The translations under genes were made by a program, and so were the position numbers. From CAIQPS01 sp963783835 (GTDB lineage Bacteria; Actinomycetota; Thermoleophilia; RBG-16-64-13), in NCBI GenBank assembly GCA_963783835.1, contig CAWAOX010000018.1, positions 1-64,000 of the forward strand: a DNA stretch of 64,000 bases, given 5' to 3'. The notes below the pieces were generated by a model. It was not told the origin of the DNA, ran no database searches, and worked only from the letters and a program-made list of their open reading frames with translations. Of this stretch, positions 25,921 through 33,557 are shown one piece after another; the first letter of the stretch is position 1; every line of letters starts with the position of its first letter.

Positions 25921-25941
25921 AGTTTACCGATGCGGTAAACT
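25921..25941. promoter_or_regulatory. Palindromic operator candidate for the TetR regulator
   Basis: Perfect inverted repeat with 9-base arms, AGTTTACCG (25921-25929) and CGGTAAACT (25933-25941), spaced by ATG. It lies between the divergent transhydroxylase and TetR genes and overlaps the -10 element of the minus-strand promoter. Size and placement suit a TetR-family repressor dimer; binding itself is inferred. Confidence 0.7.
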
Positions 25942-25965
25942 ACCTACCGTACGCCAGTTTGTCAA
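25937..25965 (-). promoter_or_regulatory. Promoter of the transhydroxylase genes
   Basis: Minus-strand -35 TTGACA (25965-25960, perfect consensus), 17-base spacer, and -10 TAGTTT (25942-25937). The -10 is imperfect and is largely covered by the palindrome at 25921-25941, the expected geometry for repression. The start of transcription would fall near 25930, leaving a leader of about 70 bases. Confidence 0.65.
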
Positions 25966-26073
25966 GGCGAAAAGCCGGAAATAGGGCGGAGAATCGCTGG
26001 TTCTACACCGGCGCGTGAGTCGCGTGTTACCTTGAGATGACCCGTTCCGCCATCACACTTTGTAAGGATCCAC

Positions 26074-26751
26074 GTGAGCGACGAACCGACCCGATTCACA
26101 CCGCGGATGACCGCGGCGGCCAGGAAGCGGCAGATAGTCGAAGTAGCCCTCGACCTCATAGCCAAACACGGCCTCCAGGGCGTGACCATGTCGCGCATCG
26201 CGGCGGGCGCGGGCATCAGGCAGGCCTCTCTCTACAGCCACTTTCCGAGCCGGCACGAGATACTTCTCGCCGCGCTCGACGTCATCTACGAGAAGATCTA
26301 CGCCTCCCGGATGACCCGCTCAAGCGAGAACACGCTTCAACGGCTTCGGGAGATCTGCGATCACCACGTGGAGCTCTGGGAGGGCCAGGGAGAGAGACAC
26401 CACGCGCAACTCCTCCTGGAGTTTGTCGCCGGAGCCCCCGGCGAGGGCCTGCGGGAGACTCTGGCCTCCAAACATTTGGAGACTCTCAAGGAGTTCGTCC
26501 AGATCGTGGAGCGGGGCAAGAAGGAAGGCAAGATACCCGCACACGTGGACTCCGAGCAGGTGGCATGGTTCATCACCGGCTTCGCTTTCGCGGGAGACGT
26601 CTCCCAGACGATGGGCTTCAAGCATTTTCTCGATCCGGAGATCTCCGGTCGCTGGCTGGACGTCATGTTCGCGAGTTTCGTCGCCTTGCCGGAGGATGTT
26701 CTCCCCGCCGCGGCCGCCGTTCCCGCCATCGTGGCCAAGAATGCGGGATAG
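26074..26751 (+). CDS. TetR/AcrR-family transcriptional regulator
   Basis: A 225-residue one-domain repressor type. The N-terminal helix-turn-helix is clear: RQIVEVALDLIAKHGLQGVT, MSRIAAGAGIRQASLYSHFP, then a variable helical ligand-binding region. The start is GTG 26074 with TAAGGATCC upstream. Divergent orientation from the transhydroxylase gene and the palindrome between them suggest it controls those genes, perhaps released by an aromatic ligand; the ligand is unknown. No structural gene follows it in the same direction before rplM, which has its own promoter. Confidence 0.9.
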   Translation: MSDEPTRFTPRMTAAARKRQIVEVALDLIAKHGLQGVTMSRIAAGAGIRQASLYSHFPSRHEILLAALDVIYEKIYASRMTRSSENTLQRLREICDHHVELWEGQGERHHAQLLLEFVAGAPGEGLRETLASKHLETLKEFVQIVERGKKEGKIPAHVDSEQVAWFITGFAFAGDVSQTMGFKHFLDPEISGRWLDVMFASFVALPEDVLPAAAAVPAIVAKNAG

Positions 26752-26766
26752 AACGGCCTCTTTGGC

Positions 26767-26796
26767 TTGACACCACCCGCCTCCCTCCACTATTAT
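26767..26796 (+). promoter_or_regulatory. Consensus promoter of rplM-rpsI
   Basis: TTGACA (26767-26772), an 18-base spacer and TATTAT (26791-26796), one mismatch from consensus. The expected transcript start near 26803 leaves a leader of about 20 bases containing the strong AAGGAGG before the rplM GTG. It fits separate expression of rplM-rpsI now that it is distant from truA. Confidence 0.8.
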
Positions 26797-26822
26797 CTGC
26801 GGTCGCGTTTTAAGGAGGCAGT

Positions 26823-27260
26823 GTGAAGACCTATTCGGCGAAACCGGGCGAAGTACAGCGCAACTGGTGGGTCGTCGACGCCGACGGCAAGAACCTAGGC
26901 CGGTTGGCGTCCGAGATAGCCATAATCCTGCGGGGCAAGAACAAGCCGCAGTACACTCCCCATACCGACACCGGCGACTTCGTCGTCGTGGTCAATGCGG
27001 AGAAGATCGCGGTCACGGGTAACAAGATGCGCGACAAGATGTACTACCGCCATTCCGGTTACCCCGGCGGCCTCAAGGCCGAGTCGCTCGGCCACCTGCT
27101 GGATCGCCGGCCGGCCGAAGTGCTTCGCAAGGCCGTCAAGGGCATGTTGCCCAAGAACCGCATCGCGGCGCAGCAGTTAGGAAAGCTCAAGATCTATGCT
27201 GGGCCCAAGCATCCCCATGCCGCCCAGAAGCCTGAGGAGTTGCCATGGCACCAGCAGTAA
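26823..27260 (+). CDS. rplM: 50S ribosomal protein L13
   Basis: L13 is an early-assembly large-subunit protein. The 145-residue product begins MKTYSAKPGEVQRNWWVVDA from GTG 26823 and shows GKNLGRLASEIAIILRGKNK, the YYRHSGYPGGLK block and AVKGMLPKNR, all diagnostic. AAGGAGG precedes the start by four bases. It overlaps rpsI by 16 bases, indicating translational coupling. Confidence 0.97.
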   Translation: MKTYSAKPGEVQRNWWVVDADGKNLGRLASEIAIILRGKNKPQYTPHTDTGDFVVVVNAEKIAVTGNKMRDKMYYRHSGYPGGLKAESLGHLLDRRPAEVLRKAVKGMLPKNRIAAQQLGKLKIYAGPKHPHAAQKPEELPWHQQ

Positions 27261-27640
27261 TCTACGCGGCGACCGGCAAACGGAAGACCGCCGTCGCTCG
27301 GGTCAGGCTTATGCCCGGCACCGGGACGATCACCGTCAACGGCAAGGACGTCAAGGACTACTTCAATCGCCAGACGCTTACTCTGATGGTCCGCGCGCCC
27401 CTCGTCGAGACCGGCACGGAGGCACGCTACGATGTCATCGCCTCGATTGTGGGCGGCGGCAAATCCGGCCAGGCCGGGGCCCTCAAGCACGGTGTCGCAC
27501 GCGCGCTCGTAGAGGCCGATCCCTCTCTCAAGACCGACGTCAAGCGGGCCGGCCATCTTTCTCGAGACGCTCGTATGGTGGAGCGCAAGAAGGCGGGACT
27601 CAAGAAGGCCCGCAAGCGCCCGCAGTTCTCCAAGCGCTAA
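27245..27640 (+). CDS. rpsI: 30S ribosomal protein S9
   Basis: S9's C-terminal tail reaches the P-site tRNA anticodon. The 131-residue product contains YAATGKRKTAVARVRL, GGGKSGQAGALKHGVARAL and the basic ending KKARKRPQFSKR, the canonical S9 tail. ATG 27245 lies inside the end of rplM. A strong terminator follows 25 bases after the stop. Confidence 0.97.
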   Translation: MAPAVIYAATGKRKTAVARVRLMPGTGTITVNGKDVKDYFNRQTLTLMVRAPLVETGTEARYDVIASIVGGGKSGQAGALKHGVARALVEADPSLKTDVKRAGHLSRDARMVERKKAGLKKARKRPQFSKR

Positions 27641-27664
27641 TCTCTCGAGATTTCCAGGTTATTT

Positions 27665-27704
27665 GAGGGTGGGGGAGAATTCTCCCCCACCCTCTCTCTT
27701 TGTC
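27665..27704 (+). terminator. Rho-independent terminator after rpsI
   Basis: Perfect inverted repeat with 15-base arms, GAGGGTGGGGGAGAA (27665-27679) and TTCTCCCCCACCCTC (27680-27694), followed by TCTCTTTGTC. It ends the rplM-rpsI unit. Confidence 0.85.
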
Positions 27705-27734
27705 AGGGATGTGTTGGGGGTTTAGTGGGAGCCT

Positions 27735-28763
27735 ATGCCTGAGCTGCGGATCGACCTCAACGCTATCGGCCGGAATACGGAGGTCGTGGCCTCCCTGCTG
27801 CGCGTCCACGGCCTCGATCTGGTCGGCGTGACCAAGGGCTGTCTGGGCGAGCCGAGGGTCGCCGCGGCGATGCTCGCCGGCGGCGCCGTCGCCCTCGCCG
27901 ATACCCGGGACGAGAACCTGCGTAGGTTGCGGACCGCGTTCCCCGCAGCCGAACTGCACCGGATCCATCTGCCCTCGGTCAGGGAGCCGTTCGACCCGGG
28001 CGACGTGACGTACGTCACGTCGCGGGAGGGGGCGGCCGCCGCCGCCGCGCTCGGCTCGATCGCCGCTCCGCGCAGGGTGATGATCCAGGTGGAGACCGGG
28101 GACGAGCGGGAGGGCGTGCCCGCGGAACTGCTCGTCGACCTCGCCGGCTTCGTAGCCGTCGAACCGCGCCTGCTCCTTGAGGGATTGTCCACGAACTACG
28201 CCTGTTTTCTCGGCCCGCCCGCCGGCCTCAGGGCCTCGCTGGAAGGCGTGGCCAAGGCGACCCGGACGCTCCGCTCCGCAGGGTTCCCCGTTGGCCGGGT
28301 CTCCGGAGGCAACTCCAGCGTGGTCTGGCTTCTCACGCGAGGAGACAGAGTGCCGGACGAAGTGACAGAGCTCCGGTGCGGAGAAGCCCTGCTTCTCGGG
28401 CAGGATGCTCTCTACTACGAACCCGTACCGGGCTGCCTGACCGATGCCTGTGTGCTCAGGGCTGAAGTGCTCGAGGAGTATACTAAGGGCCCGTCTGAAA
28501 CGAGCTCCAAGCCGGCCTCCCAGGGGTGCGCCCGTAGGGTCGTTCTGGGCATCGGACGGCAGGATCTGAGCGGCGGTGGCGTCAGGTTCCTCGACCGGGG
28601 ACTGGCCGAGGTCGGCCGTTCGGCCGACTACTTGGTGGCCGAGGTGGACGCCGGCTTCTCGGCCCCGGCGGTCGGTCAACTGGTCGAGATGCTTCCGGCT
28701 TACGAAGCGTTGGTGGCTGCCTGGACCTCGCCCTACGTAGAGGTGAAGTTCCAAGGCCTGTAA
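27735..28763 (+). CDS. PLP-dependent amino acid racemase-like protein (alanine/ornithine racemase fold)
   Basis: A 342-residue protein of the alanine-racemase N-terminal TIM-barrel class, closest in style to the COG3457 group that includes ornithine racemase. It begins PELRIDLNAIGRNTEVV and has the PLP lysine in LVGVTKGCLGEP (Lys34). VSGGNSSVVWLL resembles the phosphate-binding segment of this group. The C-terminal alanine-racemase domain is absent or very short, as in the COG3457 group. It lies before glmS after a terminator, so it probably has its own promoter, which I do not recognise. The amino acid substrate is unknown; the neighbourhood suggests a link to cell-wall precursors. Confidence 0.75.
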   Translation: MPELRIDLNAIGRNTEVVASLLRVHGLDLVGVTKGCLGEPRVAAAMLAGGAVALADTRDENLRRLRTAFPAAELHRIHLPSVREPFDPGDVTYVTSREGAAAAAALGSIAAPRRVMIQVETGDEREGVPAELLVDLAGFVAVEPRLLLEGLSTNYACFLGPPAGLRASLEGVAKATRTLRSAGFPVGRVSGGNSSVVWLLTRGDRVPDEVTELRCGEALLLGQDALYYEPVPGCLTDACVLRAEVLEEYTKGPSETSSKPASQGCARRVVLGIGRQDLSGGGVRFLDRGLAEVGRSADYLVAEVDAGFSAPAVGQLVEMLPAYEALVAAWTSPYVEVKFQGL

Positions 28764-28781
28764 AACGGAGGTAGCTTTCTG

Positions 28782-30614
28782 ATGTGTGGGATCATCGGGT
28801 ATGTCGGTGACAGAGAGTGCCGCGACATCCTCTTTCGCGGCCTGCGCAAGCTCGAATACCGGGGATACGACTCCGCGGGGATCTCCATAGTCCACGAGGG
28901 CGGCTTCAAGCTGCTCCATTCCGTCGGCAATCTCGACAATCTCGAAGCGGTCCTCCCCGATCTTGGCGACGGGGGCACGGTAGGCATAGCCCACACCCGG
29001 TGGGCTACCCACGGCCGGCCGTCCAACGAGAACGCCCATCCCCACACCGACTGCGAGGGGCGCTTCGCCATTGTGCTCAATGGCATCGTGGAGAACTATC
29101 TGAGCCTGCGGGCCGAGCTTCAGGCAGAGGGTCACGAGTTCACGTCCGAGACCGACGCCGAAGTGGTCGCCCATCTCATCGAGCGGGCCTATCAGGGCTC
29201 GCTGCGGAAGGCGGTCGTCGAGGCCTACCGGCAGATGGAGGGGCACTTCACCTACTGCGCCGTGGCTGTGGACGAGCCGGACGTGATCGTGGGGATGCGC
29301 AAAGAGACTCCGCTCGTAGTGGGCTTGAGCGAAGGCGAGAACTTCCTGGCCTCGGCTATCCCCGCTTTCCTGGCCGAGACCCGCGCGGTGATATTCCCGG
29401 AGGATGGGGACGTGGTGGTCATCTCCCGGACGGGCGTCGAGATCTTCGACCTCGACGGCACGGTGATAGAGCGGGAGGTCCTGACCGTCGACTGGGACGA
29501 GGAAGCCGCGGAGAAGGCCGGCTACGAGACGTTCATGCTCAAGGAGATCCACGAGCAGCCCACCTCCTTGGCCGACACCCTCGCCGAGCGGGTGGGTCCG
29601 GAGGGGCGGGTCGTTCTCGACGGGCTTGGCCTTACTCCCGACAGCATCCATAACATCAAGCAGGTGATCATCGTCGCCTGCGGCACCTCCTACCACGCCG
29701 GTCTGGTGGGCAAGTACGCGCTCGAGCGGTGGGCCCGCGTGCCGGTGGAAGTGGAGGTGGCGTCTGAGTTCCGCTATCGGGATCCCGTTATCGGGCCCGA
29801 CTGTCTCTGTATCGCGATCAGTCAGTCGGGGGAGACCGCCGACACCCTGGCAGCCATGCGCCTCGCGCGGCAGGCGGGAGCGCACGTGCTGGCGGTGACC
29901 AACATCGTGGGCTCGCAGGCCACCCGGGAGGCCGGTGGCGTGCTCTTCACCCGGGCCGGACTCGAGATAGGCGTGGCTGCCACCAAGACGTTCCTGACCC
30001 AGGTGATGGCGATGCTGCTGCTCTCTCTGTACTTCGCCGACCATCGCGGATATCTGACGGTCGCCCAGGTGCGGGAATACACCGAGGGGCTGCGGCACAT
30101 CCCGGCCTTGCTGCGCGACTATCTGGAGGATGGCGCGGCGGCGAGGGTCGACGAGGTCGCCAAGAAGTACGCCTCCAGTCGTTTCTTCCTCTGCCTGGGG
30201 CGCAACATGGGCCTCCCTGTCGCGCTCGAGGGAGCTCTCAAACTCAAAGAGATCTCCTACATCCCCACCGACGCCTATGCGGCCGGAGAGATGAAGCACG
30301 GCCCCATCGCCCTGCTCGAGGAGGGCTCTCCGGTCCTGGTAGTGGCGACCGACAGCCGGGTCTACGACAAGCTGATCTCCAACGTGCAGGAAGTGAGAGC
30401 CCGGGGAGCGCGGGTGATCGCCGTGGGGTCCGAGGGCAACCGGACGCTCTCCGAGATGGCGGACGATATTTTGTACGTGCCGCGCACCGACGAGATGCTG
30501 GCGCCTCTCCTCGCGATCGTGCCGCTGCAGTTGTTCGCGTACTACGTCGCCAAGAACAAGGGCGAGAAGGTCGACCAGCCGCGCAATCTGGCGAAGACCG
30601 TCACGGTCGAGTAG
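28782..30614 (+). CDS. glmS: Glutamine-fructose-6-phosphate aminotransferase (isomerising)
   Basis: Makes glucosamine-6-phosphate from fructose-6-phosphate and glutamine, the entry to UDP-GlcNAc and peptidoglycan. The 610-residue protein starts MCGIIGYVGD, with Cys2 as the Ntn amidotransferase nucleophile; THTRWATHG-like AHTRWATHG and NGIVENY lie in the glutaminase domain. Two SIS domains follow, with ACGTSYHAG, ISQSGETADT and the C-terminal QLFAYYVAKNKGEKVDQPRN. Only 18 bases precede it, so no glmS ribozyme is present here. Confidence 0.97.
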   Translation: MCGIIGYVGDRECRDILFRGLRKLEYRGYDSAGISIVHEGGFKLLHSVGNLDNLEAVLPDLGDGGTVGIAHTRWATHGRPSNENAHPHTDCEGRFAIVLNGIVENYLSLRAELQAEGHEFTSETDAEVVAHLIERAYQGSLRKAVVEAYRQMEGHFTYCAVAVDEPDVIVGMRKETPLVVGLSEGENFLASAIPAFLAETRAVIFPEDGDVVVISRTGVEIFDLDGTVIEREVLTVDWDEEAAEKAGYETFMLKEIHEQPTSLADTLAERVGPEGRVVLDGLGLTPDSIHNIKQVIIVACGTSYHAGLVGKYALERWARVPVEVEVASEFRYRDPVIGPDCLCIAISQSGETADTLAAMRLARQAGAHVLAVTNIVGSQATREAGGVLFTRAGLEIGVAATKTFLTQVMAMLLLSLYFADHRGYLTVAQVREYTEGLRHIPALLRDYLEDGAAARVDEVAKKYASSRFFLCLGRNMGLPVALEGALKLKEISYIPTDAYAAGEMKHGPIALLEEGSPVLVVATDSRVYDKLISNVQEVRARGARVIAVGSEGNRTLSEMADDILYVPRTDEMLAPLLAIVPLQLFAYYVAKNKGEKVDQPRNLAKTVTVE

Positions 30615-30616
30615 CG

Positions 30617-32704
30617 GTGAGCGGGCCCGGGGGAGCGCATCCTGGGGCGGGCCCGGTCGGTGGATCCGGGAAGGCTCTGCTCGGCCTGGATCTGGTCGAC
30701 ATGGCGCGGTTCCGGCATGCGCTGGAGCGGCATCCCGCCCTGGAGGCGCGTCTTTTCACCCCGGCGGAGATCTCCTATTGCCAGGCTCGCGCCAAGCCGG
30801 ACCTGCACTTCGCCGCGCGGTTCGCGGCCAAGGAAGCGGTTGGTAAACTCTTGGGCACAGGCATCGTCTCCTGGCAGGAGATCGAGGTGCTGGGGGATCT
30901 CCCCGAGGGGGGTCCTACCCGGGTGACGCTCGGCGGACGGACGGCGGAGACGGCGGAGGAACTGGGAGTGACCGACCTCCGGGTCTCGCTGTCGCATGTC
31001 GATGCCGTCGCCGGGGCTTGTCTGGCGGTGGTCGCACGTTCGTGGGGAGGTACCGAGATGGAAGGCTTTCCTCAGACATTCGACGACGGTGACCCGAAGG
31101 AAGGGGCCGGCGATCCCTCCGGCACCGGCTGGGACGGCCCCGGTCGTGCCCATACGCTCTTTGACCGGCCCGCAGCCTTCACCTCTGCCCAGATGCGCGA
31201 GATGGACCGGGCGACGATCGAGGACGTAGGAGTCCCGGGGCCCGTGCTGATGGAGCGGGCGGCCCTGGGGGTGAGCGGCTTGGTGCGCTCCCGGTTCCCC
31301 GGACGCCACACCCTGATCGTCTGCGGCCGGGGGAACAACGGGGGAGACGGGCTGGCTGCAGCCCGGCAACTTCACCTTGCCGGCCATCCGGTCGCCTGTG
31401 TGGTGAGCGTGGCGTCGCCCTCGGAGCTCTCGCCCGACGCGGCTCTCAACTTCTCCGCGGCGGAGAAAGCCGGAGTGAACCTGCGCATCGGCGCCGTCCC
31501 CGATTATCTCTGGGACGAAACGGAGATAGTGATCGACTGCCTGCTCGGTACCGGCGCCACGGGCGAGCTCAAGGGCCGGGTGGCCGAATGGGCCGCCCGG
31601 ATCAACAGGGCCGGAGCGCAGGGGGTACCGGTGATCGCTGTCGACGTCCCCTCCGGGGTCGACGCCTCCACCGGCGCAATCGCGGAGGGATCCGTGGCGG
31701 CCGATGTGACGGTCACCTTCCACGCCGCCAAGAGCGGTATCGCCTGCCCGCCCGGCTCGGAGGCAGCAGGAGAAGTGGTCGTCTGGGACATCGGGATACC
31801 GGCCTTCCTCGAGCCCGAACCCGACCTGTGGGTGGTCACCGGCGAGGATGTGAACGTCCCCGGGCGGCGGGTGGACGACCACAAGTACCGGGCGGGGTAC
31901 GTGGCGGTGCTTGCCGGCTCGAAGGCCTATCCGGGCGCCGCATGGCTGGCGTCGCAGGCGGCCTATAGGACCGGGGCGGGATACGTCCGTCTTCTGATGC
32001 CTGCCGGGGCCGCGGAGAGCGTGCGGAGCAGGCTCGTGGAGACGGTGCTGGAGGAGATCGGGGCAGGCGACATCCTCGACGACGCTGGGCCGGCTCTCGC
32101 GGTTGTCCGCGACGATCGCCTCGGAGCACTGGTAGCCGGGCCTGGACTGGGCCGGGACCCGGCCACCGCCGCGGCCGTCCGGCGGATAGTGCTCGAAAGC
32201 TCGGTCCCCGTCGTGCTCGACGCCGACGGGCTCTACGCGTTTGCCGGGCAGGCCGGCCTGCTTCAGGGTCGGGCGGGCCTCGTGCTCACACCGCACGCCG
32301 GCGAGCTGGCCGCGCTGCTCGGGGAGCCCGTCGCGGACGTGACGAAAGGTCATCTGGCCGCCGCCCGGCGGGCGGCGGCGGCGACCGGACAGGTGGTGCT
32401 GCTCAAGGGCTCGTCGACGATCGTCGCCGAGCCGTCGGGTCGGGTGCGGGCCATCGTGCAGGGACCGCCCCAACTTGCCTCCGCCGGTACCGGCGATGTG
32501 CTCTCCGGCGTCATCGGAGCCCTGCTGGCCAAGGGACTGGAGCCGTTCGAAGCTGCTTACTCTGGGGCGTGGCTGCACGCGGAGGCCGGCGCCATCGGCG
32601 CCGAGACCGATCCCCAGGGAGTGCTCGCCGGCGACCTGGTCGAACTACTTCCCGTGGTCATCGCCGACCGCATCTATGAGAGGAGACCCTCGTGGACGAA
32701 CTGA
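30617..32704 (+). CDS. acpS-nnr: Three-domain fusion: holo-ACP synthase, NAD(P)HX epimerase and NAD(P)HX dehydratase
   Basis: A 695-residue continuous frame. Residues about 21-140 form an AcpS domain: GLDLVDMARF (metal-binding Asp25) and FAAKEAVGKLLGTG (Lys72-Glu73), which attaches phosphopantetheine to acyl carrier protein. After a Gly/Asp-rich linker (about 143-183), residues 185-410 are the NAD(P)HX epimerase with CGRGNNGGDG (236-245) and VDVPSGVDA (342-350). Residues 420-690 are the ADP/ATP-dependent dehydratase, with AGPGLGR, TPHAGE (558-563), LKGSS and AGTGDVLSG (623-631). Together the last two repair hydrated NAD(P)H. The genes are usually adjacent but separate in actinobacteria. GTG 30617 starts two bases after glmS; the end overlaps the next gene by 13 bases. 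Confidence 0.92.
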   Translation: MSGPGGAHPGAGPVGGSGKALLGLDLVDMARFRHALERHPALEARLFTPAEISYCQARAKPDLHFAARFAAKEAVGKLLGTGIVSWQEIEVLGDLPEGGPTRVTLGGRTAETAEELGVTDLRVSLSHVDAVAGACLAVVARSWGGTEMEGFPQTFDDGDPKEGAGDPSGTGWDGPGRAHTLFDRPAAFTSAQMREMDRATIEDVGVPGPVLMERAALGVSGLVRSRFPGRHTLIVCGRGNNGGDGLAAARQLHLAGHPVACVVSVASPSELSPDAALNFSAAEKAGVNLRIGAVPDYLWDETEIVIDCLLGTGATGELKGRVAEWAARINRAGAQGVPVIAVDVPSGVDASTGAIAEGSVAADVTVTFHAAKSGIACPPGSEAAGEVVVWDIGIPAFLEPEPDLWVVTGEDVNVPGRRVDDHKYRAGYVAVLAGSKAYPGAAWLASQAAYRTGAGYVRLLMPAGAAESVRSRLVETVLEEIGAGDILDDAGPALAVVRDDRLGALVAGPGLGRDPATAAAVRRIVLESSVPVVLDADGLYAFAGQAGLLQGRAGLVLTPHAGELAALLGEPVADVTKGHLAAARRAAAATGQVVLLKGSSTIVAEPSGRVRAIVQGPPQLASAGTGDVLSGVIGALLAKGLEPFEAAYSGAWLHAEAGAIGAETDPQGVLAGDLVELLPVVIADRIYERRPSWTN

Positions 32705-33156
32705 AGGTACGAGAGATCATGCAGACCGAGGTCATCACCGCCAAGCCGGACACGACGGTGGGGGAGTTGGCGGATATACTTGCGCAGAACAAGATCAGCG
32801 GCGTGCCCGTGGTGGACGGCCAGGGCCGGGTGCTGGGGATGGTCAGCGAGGCCGACATCATCCTTCAAGATGCCGACCTCCATTTTCCCTACTACATCCA
32901 GTTCCTCGATAGCGTCATCTATCTGCAGAGCGTCCACAAGTTCGAGGAGCGCTTTCGCAAGGCCATAGGGTCCAAGGTATCCGAGGTCATGAGCGAAGAG
33001 GTCGTATCGGTATCGTCCGACGCGACCGTGCGAGAAGTCGCCACCCTCATGACCGACCGCAACGTCAATCGCTTGCCGGTGACCGAGAACGAGCGATTGG
33101 TCGGTATAGTGACCCGGGGAGACATCGTCCGGGCTATCGCCGAGCACCGGACATGA
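32692..33156 (+). CDS. CBS-domain pair protein
   Basis: A 154-residue protein made almost wholly of two CBS repeats: residues about 5-55 (VREIMQTEVITAKPDTTVGE, GVPVVDGQGRVLGMVSEADI) and 98-150 (VSEVMSEEVVSVSSDATVRE, LPVTENERLVGIVTRGDIV), separated by a helical insert with FPYYIQFLDSVIYLQ. Such modules bind adenine nucleotides and act as energy or NAD sensors; no catalytic domain is attached. GTG 32692 lies inside the end of the nnr fusion, so translation is coupled, which suggests but does not prove a role in nucleotide metabolism. Confidence 0.88.
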   Translation: MDELKVREIMQTEVITAKPDTTVGELADILAQNKISGVPVVDGQGRVLGMVSEADIILQDADLHFPYYIQFLDSVIYLQSVHKFEERFRKAIGSKVSEVMSEEVVSVSSDATVREVATLMTDRNVNRLPVTENERLVGIVTRGDIVRAIAEHRT

Positions 33157-33193
33157 AGACGCAGAAGAAGCAGCACTAGGACCGGCGGAGGAA

Positions 33194-33538
33194 ATGTCGA
33201 AAAAAGCAACACGCAGAGCAGCGCGCCAGGCCTTCCCGAAGGCCCCCGCGGTGGGGACGAAGTCCTCCGGCGGCAAGAGTTCCGCGGCGAAGGGCAAGGC
33301 TCGCTCGCAGGCGCTCAAGCCGCCGAGTTGGAAACGCGCCATGATCCAGGGAGCCATCCTGGCCGCCCTCTATTTCGTGGTCATCCAGTTCATCTGGAAG
33401 GGTGATAACCCGCCCAACGTGTGGGGATCCCTGCTCATAGCGGTCGTCGGGTTCATCGCCTATACCTGCATCGCCTACCTGGTCGACCGGTTCAACTACA
33501 ACCGCAGACTGCGCAGGCTCAAGGGCTCCGCGAAGTAG
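33194..33538 (+). CDS. Small two-helix membrane protein, unknown function
   Basis: A 114-residue protein with a very basic, Ala/Ser/Lys-rich N-terminus (about 1-48) and two predicted membrane segments, around residues 50-68 (MIQGAILAALYFVVIQFIW) and 77-96 (WGSLLIAVVGFIAYTCIAYL), followed by a basic tail. The arrangement predicts both termini in the cytoplasm. GGAGGAA precedes ATG 33194. I do not recognise a family; its place between a CBS protein and a nucleotidyltransferase gives no clear hint. Confidence 0.7.
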   Translation: MSKKATRRAARQAFPKAPAVGTKSSGGKSSAAKGKARSQALKPPSWKRAMIQGAILAALYFVVIQFIWKGDNPPNVWGSLLIAVVGFIAYTCIAYLVDRFNYNRRLRRLKGSAK

Positions 33539-33557
33539 CGTTCCCAGGAGGCCCGCG

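Noticed and set aside
22302..25984. Long plus-strand frames within the transhydroxylase genes
   Set aside because: They are antisense shadows that appear in both copies because the copies are near-identical; products show no family features.
28764..28781. glmS ribozyme upstream of glmS
   Set aside because: Only 18 bases separate glmS from the previous gene; no room for the ribozyme.
27600..30299. A roughly 900-codon minus-strand frame opposite the racemase-like gene and glmS
   Set aside because: Shadow of two clear plus-strand genes; no start signal and no conserved motif.
30542..32578. Minus-strand frame of about 680 codons opposite the AcpS-Nnr fusion
   Set aside because: The plus-strand product has all motifs of three known domains; the opposite frame has none.
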